Source of the DNA: Pseudo-nitzschia pungens
Taxonomy: Eukaryota; Bacillariophyta; Bacillariophyceae; Bacillariales; Bacillariaceae
DNA: 64,000 nt
Direction of reading: 5' to 3'
Assembly: GCA_037355855.1 (NCBI GenBank)
Contig: CM074762.1
Location: 4,960,001-5,024,000, forward strand
Part shown: piece by piece, positions 22,801 to 33,075 of the stretch
Numbering within the stretch: position 1 is the stretch's first letter
How the letters are laid out: each line of letters begins with the position of its first letter
Position numbers and translations under genes: made by a program
Notes under the pieces: model-generated
Databases searched by the model: none
Seen by the model: only the letters and a program-made list of their open reading frames with translations
Told to the model about the DNA's origin: nothing

Positions 22801-25800
22801 GGTTGCGCTATGTTTTGGGTTACAGAAAATCGGGAGGTGAAGATTACATAGACTTGAGAAAAAACGAGAACGTTTCTCGTTTGGAATACGAGACAGACAC
22901 GACAAACTTGATGCTTTCTGCTAGGAATTTCGTTGTTGTCAATCGAAGTAACGTTTCAGAAGGGAAATCAGCTTTTGTTATGGATGAATTTCTTGCCAAA
23001 GGAATGGTTGGACAGAGCGAAGAATTTTCAGATAAGAATGTATGGAAAGCGATTGGATCGCTTGTTGAAAGTGATGTCAAATCATCGAGTGCTTCCTATA
23101 CGGTCATTGGTGTCGACACGTCGGAGAAAGAAGAGAAATACGATATTGTATCCGCAGATGGCGAAGTCATTTGTGGTGTACCAGCGAATCGCGTCAATGG
23201 TATTGATCCAAACAAGACCGATGTTTCTGAAATGATGAATTCAACAGAGAGATCTTCTAGAGCGAATTCGGCTGCAAGACGTAGTCTAGAGGTGCGAGGG
23301 CACCTCAGTAGGGCATTTCCCTTCTTGATGAGCGGCCGTCAACAGCTCTTGGAAGCATCGTCAGATTCTAGTAAGCAGAAAGGAAAAAACATGGGAAAGC
23401 GGTTACTTCAACGCAGTTGGTCAGCATTAGCATTGGTTGAATCTATGTGCCCTGCCGATATCAGTGCGACATCACGTTTGAACCAAGAGAGTTCGATGAA
23501 TCCTCGTGCCATCAAGTTCACCTGTTCGGTTGGTGACAGCAATATTGTTATCTATGTAGAGGAAAACTTGTTAGAGTTTCCTCCATCTTTAAGGGTTCGA
23601 TTCAGCTCTTCTCAGACTCTAAATCCTGCGACCATCTCTTCGCCGTCCGAAACGACGTTGATCTCGCTCCTTCAAAAGCAAAACCAAGGCGAAACATGTG
23701 ATTTCTTCGGCGACGAAGGTCATCAGTTATTTTTCTCACTCACCACTGAGCCGTCAAGAACTGACAGATTTGTAAATAAGATGGTGCAGAAAAAACAAGG
23801 CGTCAGAAACGTTGATCATCACGAACTGAAATCCAATGACGACGTCATCCACCAGAAAATTTGGGCGAAAGCTGATCAATCCTGCAAGTTGTCGCACATC
23901 ACCTGTCTCTCCGACAATGGAGATCTTGGACCAAAATATGAGGGCTTCGATGAAATTTGTGTGCAGTGTATGGAAATAATTGAATTCCTCGCTCGAGTCG
24001 ACAGCAAATGTTTCAAAAAGAACAAAGACAGTGGTGGATCTGCATTCGTCAATCAAGAACTTTCGCAGAAGCTGATAAAACAAACTGAAGATCCGCTTTT
24101 TGTTGTGGGAGGAACTGTACCGAAATGGTGCCTCGCAATACCCACCATGACTCCAAACATGTAGGTATATGGTTATGTGTTTGTGTGCGTTTATATATGT
24201 GTTGGTACTGCAAATGATATCATTTTCTAATACAGTTAGTTTCGTCTGCACAAAATAGCTTCAGTTACGATTCTCGGAAGCTTCTTCTCGACCGCGTTGC
24301 TTTCGGTGTTTCGAGAAGTACACTCAGACAGCAAGACTCAAAGGTCAAAGTTGGACGCCTACGACAGCGAATGACGACACTCAGAGCAAGAGCAGTTGAA
24401 CTTGTGGGTGAAGCCTTCTCAGGTGGTGCGGAAGATCCGACAGCCCTGCAACTTCAAGCAGATGAGCTGTATGGAATGGAAGAGGTAGGATGGATTTTCT
24501 GTTTTTTTCAATGTTTGTCAATGTCTTGACTGTTGAACTTCGTCGATCTCACTTGATTTCTATGCGAAATTCGTTATAGACACTTGCTACGCGGGTGAGG
24601 ACTGCGTTCCGAGAAAAAGGGTGGGAAGAGATGTCACTTCAAGTAGCTAAAGCTGCTATACACCGCGATTCCCTTCTACCAGAAGCCATGTCAATAATGG
24701 AACAATATTGCAGTGATCCACGATTGAGTCGAAGGAGATTGGAGGTCCGTTTTGACGGTGAATCTGGTTTTGATGCTGCATCTGGTGATGAAGCTGGTGT
24801 TACAAGAGGTTTCTACGCGGATATTGCAGAGGCGTTGATGTCATGTGATACCGTAGCGGGTGTGCATTTCAGTACGACGTGCGCTTTGGGGCTGGGGTTG
24901 AAAGCCGATTTGACTTCGATGCCGCTGAAGGATGCTAGTAAGCCTGTGAGGTTACCGCTTTGGATTCCTGACATGGATTCGTCAGGGCAAGTTGTCATTC
25001 CAACACCACGGGCAGCGACAGCGAGCACTTTTGGCGTCTTCCCTCGACCGCTATCAAAATTCCATCCCCAATTTACAAGTGTTCTGAAGTATTTTAGATT
25101 CATGGGCCAATTGTTCGCTGCGTCGATGAGAGACGGGTTCATGTTTCCTTTGCCTTTGAGCTCATCCTTTTTGAAGCTAGTACAATATTCTGGAGAAACA
25201 CCTTTGCCTCAATTTGACCCTGATAGCGAATTCAGAGGTGGCGATTGTGATGCCAAACAAGAAGGCTACGTGTTATCAAGTGACGACCTTCCTCGACCGG
25301 GCTTTCTTGGTGGAGAGATATTCGCTGTAGAATCCTACATTTGCCGCAAACTCGATCGAATCGACCAGCAGGATGATCATTTATATGAAGTCGGAAGAGA
25401 CCGTGAATATGCTGCGATCGCTACGGACAAGGATTTCGCCCGGGAGGCCCTCGGAAAGAGCTACGATTGCTCGTTCAACGAGTATTTCCAAGACAGGACC
25501 TTTGTCGACCCCTTGGATCCGACGCAAGGCATAACGGCACACCCATTGTGCGAAAACGGATGCGATCGAAGCATTACCATTCACAACATACGCGAGTGGG
25601 TGAATCTCGCAAAACATTTTATGCTCCATGAAGGAGTTCTCGAGCAAGCAACCGCCTTCAAAGCAGGCGTTGACGACTTTTTCCCGAGCGATTACCTTCG
25701 CTTGTTTACCTCGGAAGAACTGCAACGCGATGTGTGCGGCATGGGCGACGACGTGGACAACTGGGACGAAGAAGCGATACGGAAGCTCTTCAAACTCGAT

Positions 25801-26193
25801 GGCAGCAAGGGTGCCACAGAGGCTTTTGTGGCTGTTGCCGCAATCGGTGGAAACGCCGAAGCTCTGGGCCGTCGTTTCGATCCCGCGTCGACGACAATCA
25901 AATATGTCGTGAAAGCATTGCTGGAAGCCTCGCCCAAACAGCGCCGTCAATTTTTGAGCTTTGTCACGAGCGTTCCCATTGTGACCCCTGGCTTGATCGA
26001 GATCGTACCCATTGTTTCGTCCAGCGGCAAGTTTTTGCCGATGCGAGATCCCGGGTGCCTGCCCCGGGCGAACACCTGCGCACGAAGACTCTACCTGCCG
26101 AAGTTTGCATCCTTCGAATCCTTCTCCCAGGTTCTATGGGCGGTTGTCAAAGCGGAGTCTAAGCACAAGGGCTTTTTCGAGTGGAACTTGTAG
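16825..26193 (+). CDS. Giant HECT E3 ubiquitin ligase with RanBP2 finger, SPRY, ankyrin-like and ZZ domains
   Basis: A seven-exon gene of about 2,850 residues. Exons I can support are 16825-17030, about 17305-18499, 18625-18988, 19080-19198, 19298-24160, 24259-24484 and 24580-26193. The last six junctions are clean GT-AG with continuous frame. Domains in order: Asn-rich N-terminus; RanBP2 zinc finger (W-T-C-E-A-C ... S-C-S-I-C-G); SPRY (about 17980-18490); EF-hand-like helices (18740-18988); a MIB/HERC-like repeat (R-R-W-W-Y-Q-P near 19340); ankyrin-like repeats (20760-20940); ZZ zinc finger (about 21610-21780, C-x2-C...C-x2-C); C-terminal HECT. The catalytic Cys codon is at 26077 (N-T-C-A-R-R-L-Y-L-P), 38 residues before the end. 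The first two exons need +1 frame changes at 16990, near 17450 and within 17583-17660. Inferred role: ubiquitin transfer; substrates unknown. Convergent with the helicase gene. Confidence 0.85.
17385..17416 (+). repeat. CAG/CAA trinucleotide repeat in HECT gene exon 2
   Basis: A run of CAG then CAA triplets. It can be read as Ser-Asn, Ala-Thr or Gln depending on frame, so a length change here would easily hide or cause a frame switch. A similar (CAA)n run near 16841-16866 encodes the N-terminal polyasparagine. Confidence 0.8.
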
Positions 26194-26488
26194 TACCGTA
26201 CCGGTGCACTGTCGGTTTCAACCAAACACGATATTCTAAATCATTCCTCGATCATCTAAACTTATCATCTAAACTTAGCATCCTACAGCAATTCTCATCT
26301 GCTACGTAGCGTAAACTGAAAGTCGAGCACACACGGTCGATGTCCAACGAAAGCACGAGGCGACACTTGCTCGTACGGCACGGCTCGTGCATGGTTTCGA
26401 CTCGTATATTTTGTTGTTTCCTACGAGTCATTGCGATTGAATTTTTTGGTCATTGTCTGTTCATTTGTTTGCTTGTTGTTCTTCGTTA
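26194..26488. other. Short region between convergent HECT and helicase genes
   Basis: About 295 bases that must hold both 3' ends. I see no gene and no clear polyadenylation signal beyond A/T-rich stretches. Confidence 0.4.
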
Positions 26489-29400
26489 TTATTTGAAAAA
26501 CGCCGGTGCTACCTCTGCCAACCACTCCTCACGGATCTGCGTCACCCCCCGCAAATACGTCTTTTTGGTGATGAGCAGTTCCGTGTACACCACCGACCTG
26601 GGGGCCGGATTTCGACCAAACAGGGTCGAGGTCGGATGAATGGATACCACTTCGCTGCCAATCTTGGTCTTGTATCTCCCCCTCGACGATCCCAACCGAC
26701 CCGAGTTGCCCACTGCACGCCGGTTGCTTCTGCCACTCGCCGCCGCCTCGTCGGAGGTCGATAGCCGGGTGGCCGACTGCAGAAAGAGGCCCGCGCAGGC
26801 GCACTTCAAGAATTGGATCTCGTCCTCTCCGCAGGATTGCGAAACGTCCATGTTGAGACCACCCTTGTCAAGGGGTTTGCCGCAGATGGTGGCCAGTTGC
26901 TGCCGGACGTTGTGCGCACGCACCAAGGCACGGCCACTGATGAAATTGCGTGCACACCACTATGATTTTATGCCATGAAAACCGAAGCACCACCAACCGA
27001 GGAACGAAAGGAAAACGAGAAAAAGAAAAAGAAAGAGGAAAGAGAACGAGAGCGAAAAGCATGGCAGAAAAACGCGCGCAACGTGGTAAGTAAGAGAGAG
27101 AGAGAGAGAGAGAGAGAGATTCGAATTCCGAAAGCCACACAGCATCGCACGTTGTCGTCGCGGGAATTGGGTGAAACCGCCAAAGAGAGAACGACACCAA
27201 ACGAAACGAAACGAAACGAAACGAAACGAAACGAAACGAAACGAAACGAAATGAAATGAAATGCAATGAAGCGTGGGCAATCGCCATTGCTTTTGCCATT
27301 GCTTTTGCCATCGCTGCCGAGCGCCTCGCGTTCTTTTTTTTTTTTTTTTTCGTACCTGTCCGTGGAGAAGTTTTCCCCCGCGGTGGTCGCTTCCTCCTCT
27401 CGCTCCTCCCCCGCCCGCGGGCGAGTAGATGGCTTCCTTTTGCCACGCCTCGTAAATGTTTTTCAGCGTCGGAAGGTCGCCCTCGTAACTGGCAAACCTC
27501 CGATGGGCCTGCGCCGCCTTTTGTCCCGCGCTTCCGCCGCCGCCCTCTCCGCCACCCGGCCGGAAGAGGACGTTTTCGGCGCTCAGCATTGCCACGGCCG
27601 TCAGCATTTCGTGGGTGCACCCGTACGCCGGGCTCTGCAGCAAGAGGTGGGCGTAGATGGGATCGACCGGCAGCTTGGCCATTTGTTTGCCGTGGGCCGT
27701 CAGCTGCATGGCGTCGTCGAGGGCTCCGAGCGCGTAAAGAAGCTCGCAGGCGCGCCGGAGCGAAGCCTTGCTGGGGCGGGTCAGGAAGTCGAATTGGAGC
27801 GGATCGGAAACCCCCATGCCCTTGAGGACCAGGAGGACCGAGGCCAGGTTGACCCGGGAGATTTCCGGAACCGCCGCCTCCGCCAGGCTCTCAAAGGCGC
27901 TCTCGGTGTACAATCGGAAACAGATCCCGGCGCTCACCCGACCGGCGCGGCCGGTTCGCTGGGCCGCCTGGGCCCGGCTAATGTCCTGGACCGTGAGGGA
28001 TTCCATCCCGGTCGTGTCGGAGAAATCGCGCGTCTTGTGTTTTCCGCAATCCACCACGTAGCGAATCCCGTCCAGTGTCACGGAGGTTTCGGCAATGTTG
28101 GTGGCGAGAATGATCTTGCGGGTGCACCCCTTTGGTTTGGGGGCAAAGGCCAGCATCTGGACCTCCGGGGGTAGCGCGGCGTAGAGGACGCAAATCATGA
28201 CGCCATTGACGATGTTGGCGGCTCCCTTTTGGCTGGATATGGTGGTTCCGATGCCGCTGACATCTTGTACAATGTCGGAGAGATGTTTCTGTACCTTCCC
28301 CCCGTCCCGGTCTTCTTCCAGGTGGCGTTTCAAGAGCTGGTTCAGGCTTTCGATTTCTTCCTGACCGGGCAAAAACACAAGAATGTCACCACCGTCGTCG
28401 CCATCGTCGGTTTCGTAGTGTATTTGCAACGCCGTCGCCAGTGCCGAATCGATGTAGTCTTCCTGATAGTCTCTCGTGTACACGGTTTGAACGGGAAACA
28501 TCCTCCCCGGAATCTGGATGGTGGTCGCACCGGGGAAGAACGACCGAAAGGTAGAAATCTGCAGCGTCGCGGACATGACCACAACCTTGAGCCTCGGTAA
28601 GTTCCATTCTTCGGCCTTGGCGCGGAGCAAGCGCTTCATTTTTTCGTCCCGTGTTTCCTCGCTTTTGGACTTTTCCGTTTTGTTTTTGTTTTTGTATTCA
28701 TTGTCACTGTTGCTGTCATTGTCATTGTCGTTGCCATTGCCATTGCCATTGCTCTCATTGTGTTCACTGTTTTCATTGTTTTCGCTGTCGCAATGCCCCC
28801 TCGCCCGCATGGCCCTCTTGACCACCCCGAACAAAATGTCCGTCTGCAGGGACCGCTCGTGCGATTCGTCCAGGACGATCACGCCGTACCGACTCAGCAG
28901 GGGATCGCTCATGGCCTCCCTCAGGAGCATCCCGTCGGTCGCGTACAGCAGCCGCGTCTTGCGGGGATCGCTCCGGTCGTCGAAGCGGACCCGGTAACCG
29001 ACCAGGGTGCCCAGGACGCAGCCCCGTTCCTGCGCGACGCGCTTGGCCACCGTGATGGCGGCCACCCGCCGAGGTTGGGTGACGCAGATGGATCGGGCGT
29101 GGGAAGGGTGGTGTGTCGTTCTCGTTGCCAATCGTGCGGTACCGCTGCTGCTGCTGCTGCTGCTGCGAATTGTGTTCTTGTACCTCGAGCGCCTGGAACG
29201 CTTGGGGCTGTTGTGGTGCTGGCCATCGTTGCTGTTGCTGTTGCTGTTGTTGTTGCTGTTGCTGCCGTTGTGTGCCAACAAACCTCCTTCTTCCAGATAG
29301 GCGGGAATCTGCGTGGACTTTCCGCTTCCCGTTTCGGCCATGACCAGCAGCACGTCGTTCTCCCGCAGCTTTTGGAGGATTTCTTGCTTGAATGCGTAGA

Positions 29401-29758
29401 CGGGGAGTTCCTTGCGAACCTTGGACAGGCGGGATCGCTCTTCCAGCAGGGACGAGGCCAGCGTCGAGGTTTTCTTGGGCGACGAAGATGATGATGATGC
29501 AGCCGCTGCCGAGGACAAATAGGACGCGCGACGATTCTGGCTCCGCTTCTTTTTCCCTCTGGCTGCCGTCGCATCGTTGTTCTTTGAGACTGCGGCGTAC
29601 GGTTTGCCAATGTCGTCATCACCATTGTTATAGTTTTCGTCGTTGGTGCTTGCGGTTTCATTTGCGTTCGCATTCGCATTGTCATTCGCATTCGCGTTCG
29701 CATTCGGATTTGCGATCCGTCTCCTCTTCTTCGTGGCGGCAGTGAGTTCCAACGACAT
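26489..29758 (-). CDS. DEAH/RHA-family RNA helicase (957 aa, 2 exons)
   Basis: Joined on the minus strand as 29758-27356 and 26959-26489. The donor is CAG|GTACGA, the acceptor is CATAG|TGG, and the phase is 0, giving 957 residues. An Asn/Ala-rich, Lys-rich N-terminus precedes the core. Motif [10 protein letters not shown], is at 141-149. Then follow T-Q-P-R-R-V-A-A (Ia), D-E-S-H in place of D-E-A-H (II), M-S-A-T-L (III), F-L-P-G-Q-E-E-I (IV), [10 protein letters not shown] (V) and Q-R-T-G-R-A-G-R (VI). The ratchet/winged-helix region and a C-terminal OB-fold (V-R-x-Q-L, W-L-x-E-V-A-P) follow. Two low-complexity inserts (Ser/Asn after motif I; Asn/Asp/Glu between II and III) come from trinucleotide runs. 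Role inferred: ATP-dependent RNP remodelling in splicing or ribosome assembly; it most resembles the DHX8/DHX33/PRP22 class, exact orthology not settled. Confidence 0.92.
26960..27355 (-). other. Intron of helicase gene with GA, CGAAA and poly-T tracts
   Basis: A 396-nt GT-AG intron packed with simple repeats. On the plus strand it has a (GA)n run at about 27090-27119, about ten copies of the pentamer CGAAA at 27199-27250, and a 17-base T run at 27334-27350. These generate long spurious frames (poly-Ser-Leu and RFVSF repeats). Confidence 0.85.
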
Positions 29759-29969
29759 GATCGAAATTCAATGTTGAACGAGGGTGTCGATCCCGCGTGT
29801 CGATTCCTTTCTCGCTGATTTCGTTGGTGGGATGCAAAAACAGCAAAGAAAAGGCAATGCTCTGTGTTCGTTCGTCCAAGTAATGTTTGCGATTGACTGG
29901 TTGCGAGTAATCTTTCTGGTTCGGCTCTCCGGTGGTCGGTGATGCATGCGAGATGGTGCGATGGGTGCT

Positions 29970-30008
29970 GCCGGTTGCCGGTTGCCGGTTGCCGGTTGCC
30001 GGTTGCCG
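29970..30008. repeat. GCCGGTT heptamer tandem repeat
   Basis: Five near-perfect copies of the heptamer GCCGGTT lie upstream of the helicase start codon (about 210 bases away), within its likely promoter or 5' leader. Confidence 0.8.
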
Positions 30009-30520
30009 TTCCATCGTCCATCAATCAATCAATCAAAATCCATCATAAAATCTCAAAATCTCAATCAAATTCTGCAAAAAATGAAAAAAATGCATTACCA
30101 TAAAAAATCAATCATCGCAAAACTCACTGGGGGTTCTGACGGCCTACCGACAGACCTTAAACGTACGACTAATCCGATTTGTTTCAAACAGGATGAAACA
30201 ACTAGAAACAACCTTCCTCTCTCAAAATCAAGACAGAGATCCTAACTTCGTAAGATACCGGTACGTAATTACTTCTAATCCTTACCGATACGATATACAA
30301 CTACCGTACTACAAGAAGCACATCAAATCTTCTAGATAGGGCATTCTCTATGGAGTGCCGCAGTGCGGCAAAAACAGCAGCTACTGATCTACCATTGCTA
30401 CGGTACTAAAAGTCGTGAATGTCGCGTTTGCTGTGTGTGCCGTGCATCCGGTGACTGCGTCGCGCCCGCAACAATTCAATTTCCCCCCGGGATGTCGGGA
30501 GCGCTCCTCCCTTACGGGTC

Positions 30521-30632
30521 GGCATCGGCGTTGGCATCGGCATCGGCGTTGGCATCGGCATCGGCGTTGGCATCGGCATCGGCGTTGGCTTCGGCGTTGG
30601 CATCGGCGTTGGCTTCGGCGTTGGCATCGGCG
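30521..30632. repeat. 18-bp minisatellite (GGCATCGGCATCGGCGTT)
   Basis: About six copies of an 18-bp unit, itself built from GGCATC/GGCGTT hexamers, with a few GGCTTC variants at the right end. Noncoding by context: it lies beyond the SDR stop codon at 30932 and before the repeat-rich helicase leader. Confidence 0.8.
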
Positions 30633-30805
30633 AGGAGGACAGGGGCACGCATCCAATCGGTCGTACATCTTACAGGTCCGCCGAGATCGACCATGCTTGC
30701 CAAAATAATGCGGGGAGGGAGGAAGCAAATATCCCGACCACCAACCAGGCCGACAACAATCAAAGGAGCACAACGGGGTAGAAGCCGACCTCAATGATAC
30801 CATAC

Positions 30806-30900
30806 CGAATCGAATCGAATCGAATCGAATCGAATCATACCCCATGGAATCGAATCGAATCATACCCAATGGAATCGAATCGAATCGAATCGAATCGAAC
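30806..30900. repeat. GAATC pentanucleotide array
   Basis: Three blocks of AATCG/GAATC pentamers, separated by ATACCC(C/A)ATG spacers, lie just 3' of the SDR coding region. A similar ATTTG-ATTCG array occurs near 48.2 kb. Confidence 0.8.
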
Positions 30901-30931
30901 TCTCGGTGGTGGCGTTCCGTCGTTCTGCTCA

Positions 30932-32242
30932 CTACAACCACTCTTTCACCTCGTCTTTGCTCCATCGATAGAACCGGTCGCGTTTCTCCCCGTCTTCGAA
31001 ACTCTCCGGCGACGTTTTCTGTATCAAAAAGTCTTTGTGAAAGAACCTCTGAAAAAACAAGAGGCAGACGGACGACAGGTCGAAATAGGTGTCTCTCCAT
31101 CCGAGGGGCGTGACCACTTCCAGCACCGCCCGCAGACTGTCGTGGTCCACGACGTCGGCGTTGGCGACGAAGGATCTCCCGTCGTTCAGGGCATCCCCCA
31201 GCTCGTCGTCGCTCCGCAGCATGGCATTGAGGGCGCTGGTCACCCCCGGCCCGCAATCGGAGACGGCAAAGGCGTGCCTGCCCAGCAGGTCCCGCGCCGA
31301 CTCGCCGCCGATGCCCGTCGCGGCCCACAGCGGGCAGGCACAGACCGAGGAACACCCGGTCGGCAGGAGCTTGCCGATCGACCGCGAGTGCCAGAGCTGC
31401 GCCAGTTTCGTGTTGGCGTAGGATCGGTCGGCGTGCTTCGGGCCCTGTTTGGAAGGGTCCGATTGGTACGCGGGGGGGACCCCTTCCTTCCCCGACGGCA
31501 CCAGGTCGTTCCCGTCGACCTTCCAGTGGAACGTGGAAGTGATGTGGACCACTCGTCCGTTTCTTCTCGACAGACTCGGCATCAATTTTTCGGTGAGGAG
31601 GAAATGCGAGAGGTAGTTCACCGTGAATGCGAGATCCTTTCCGTGGACCGAAACCATGGCGGGTTTCTCGGTCCGGTCGGTCCCGTACGCAATCCCGGCA
31701 TTGTTGATCAGGAGATCGATTCGATCAAACCGGGAGAGAATCGATTCGGCAGCGGAAGCAACCGACGAAAGGTCTTCGTGATTTGTTTGCAACACTACGA
31801 TTCTGTCTCGGGCGTCGCTGTCGCTGTCGCTGTCGCTGTCAGCATTGACCAAATTTCGTTGCAGCGCTTCGAGTCCGGCGGTGTTGCGGTCCATGGCAAC
31901 CACCGTGCCACCGAGACGAAACACCGCTTTGGAAAGTTCACCACCGATCCCTCCCGCAGCACCGGTGACAACAGCGACCCTGCCCTTCATCGGGGGTTCC
32001 TCGCCTCCGTCCGGATTGTTCGAATAGCGCTTGCGAGCGAGATCGGCAATCGTTTCGTAGGGCAGCCCCCGAGGAGGAGACAGCGTGAACGCGGTGACGA
32101 ATGGTGTCAGCTGCAGGAAGAAGGATACGAACAGCAGACCATTCATCGTTCTATTGTTGCAAGATATCACCAGCAGCACTATGGACACGCACGGCAGACC
32201 AAATCGGAGAAGATTGAGACCAAATCGGAGGAGACGCAACAT
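30932..32242 (-). CDS. Short-chain dehydrogenase/reductase, likely plastid-targeted (436 aa)
   Basis: A classical SDR fold. The NAD(P)-binding T-G-A-A-G-G-I-G is at about residues 93-100, followed by N-N-A-G and the catalytic Y-A-N-T-K (YxxxK), with an upstream I-T-S-T-F. The length beyond the core and the order of motifs resemble retinol dehydrogenase/protochlorophyllide-reductase-like SDRs, so a hydrophobic cyclic or lipid substrate is plausible but not shown. From the first ATG (32242) the N-terminus is hydrophobic. From the second Met (32146) it reads as a signal peptide followed by P-F-V-T-A-F-T, an ASAF-like plastid-import junction, so either start may be used. A Ser-Asp run (DSDSDSDSD) near residue 134 is a microsatellite insertion. 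Single exon. Reverse of it, another frame on the same DNA is long but is a shadow. Confidence 0.88.
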   Translation of the reverse strand: MLRLLRFGLNLLRFGLPCVSIVLLVISCNNRTMNGLLFVSFFLQLTPFVTAFTLSPPRGLPYETIADLARKRYSNNPDGGEEPPMKGRVAVVTGAAGGIGGELSKAVFRLGGTVVAMDRNTAGLEALQRNLVNADSDSDSDSDARDRIVVLQTNHEDLSSVASAAESILSRFDRIDLLINNAGIAYGTDRTEKPAMVSVHGKDLAFTVNYLSHFLLTEKLMPSLSRRNGRVVHITSTFHWKVDGNDLVPSGKEGVPPAYQSDPSKQGPKHADRSYANTKLAQLWHSRSIGKLLPTGCSSVCACPLWAATGIGGESARDLLGRHAFAVSDCGPGVTSALNAMLRSDDELGDALNDGRSFVANADVVDHDSLRAVLEVVTPLGWRDTYFDLSSVCLLFFQRFFHKDFLIQKTSPESFEDGEKRDRFYRWSKDEVKEWL

Positions 32243-33075
32243 GGTTGGAATTTGGAATGCTTCAACAACCGGAGATCGGAGGCAAAGAATTACGAAGCAC
32301 AAGTAAGGTTAACCTTACTACGAGCAGGGGTACGGTATGACCCCTACCTACGAAAAAAAATCTTAACCTTACTTGTACAAGTTGGTAATTACAATTATAT
32401 TTACCAGAAAACGCTCCGTATCAGATAATCTGGGAAGATTATCAGATAATCTTCGCGCGCGCTTAATGATAGTAGTATTAATAATATTGTTATTAAGAAC
32501 AGTAGAAACAATAAATTGAATTATTGTTACATTATCAGCGTAGCTTTACTACGAGACAAACAGAGCAAACACACACAATGCGCGCAGTGATACAAAAGGA
32601 AGAATGCGCGAGCACGTGACAATACAAAAAACAAATCAGCACCTGACAGCACAAAAAACAAACCAAGGTGTGAGACGATTTGAGATTGAGATTCGACGCT
32701 GCTGCTGCTGTTTACGAAGTATTTTGCAGCACATACTTGAGGTTCAAATATTTCTAACTCCAGAGCACCTCTGTTTGCTTCCAATATCAGTTTTTGGGAT
32801 TGCTTTAATATTATTTGGAGCTCTCTGTGGATCATTCCTTTGTTGGGAGCAAAAGTGTCCTCTTTATTGAGGCTGTTGTTGTACTACTGTCGAAACGCCG
32901 AAACGCCGAAACGTCGAAACGCCGAAACGCTGAAAAGAACACTGACCGAACACCGAAACACCGAAACGCCGAAACGCTGAAACGCTGCAACATCAAAACG
33001 CCAAAACGCTGAAACGCCACAACAAACGCCAAAACGCCAAATCACTGAAAAAACAGCAGAACTCCAGCAAGCAAA
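32243..33075. other. Intergenic region leading into Crypton-like element
   Basis: No gene is seen. At about 32415-32457 there is an imperfect palindrome built from AGATAATCT words. A CTG run is at 32700-32711. The left CGAAACGCC array of the mobile element occupies 32889-33049. Confidence 0.5.
32889..33049 (+). repeat. Left GAAACGC array of Crypton-like element
   Basis: About twelve to fifteen imperfect 9-bp units (CGAAACGCC, CGAAACGCT, CAAAACGCC), decaying in regularity toward the start codon at 33076. They read GAAACGC on the plus strand, pointing toward the recombinase gene. Confidence 0.8.

Larger units (their letters stand above)
29759..30931. other. Intergenic region rich in simple repeats
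   Basis: No gene is supported. It holds a GCCGGTT heptamer array (about 29970-30008), an 18-bp minisatellite (30521-30632) and a GAATC pentamer array (30806-30900). The Ala-Ser and Arg-Gln-rich frames here are products of the minisatellite. Confidence 0.6.

Noticed and set aside
30363..31355. Long frames on both strands rich in Ala-Ser or Arg-Gln
   Set aside because: They come from the 18-bp minisatellite and from out-of-frame reading of the SDR gene; no domain is present.
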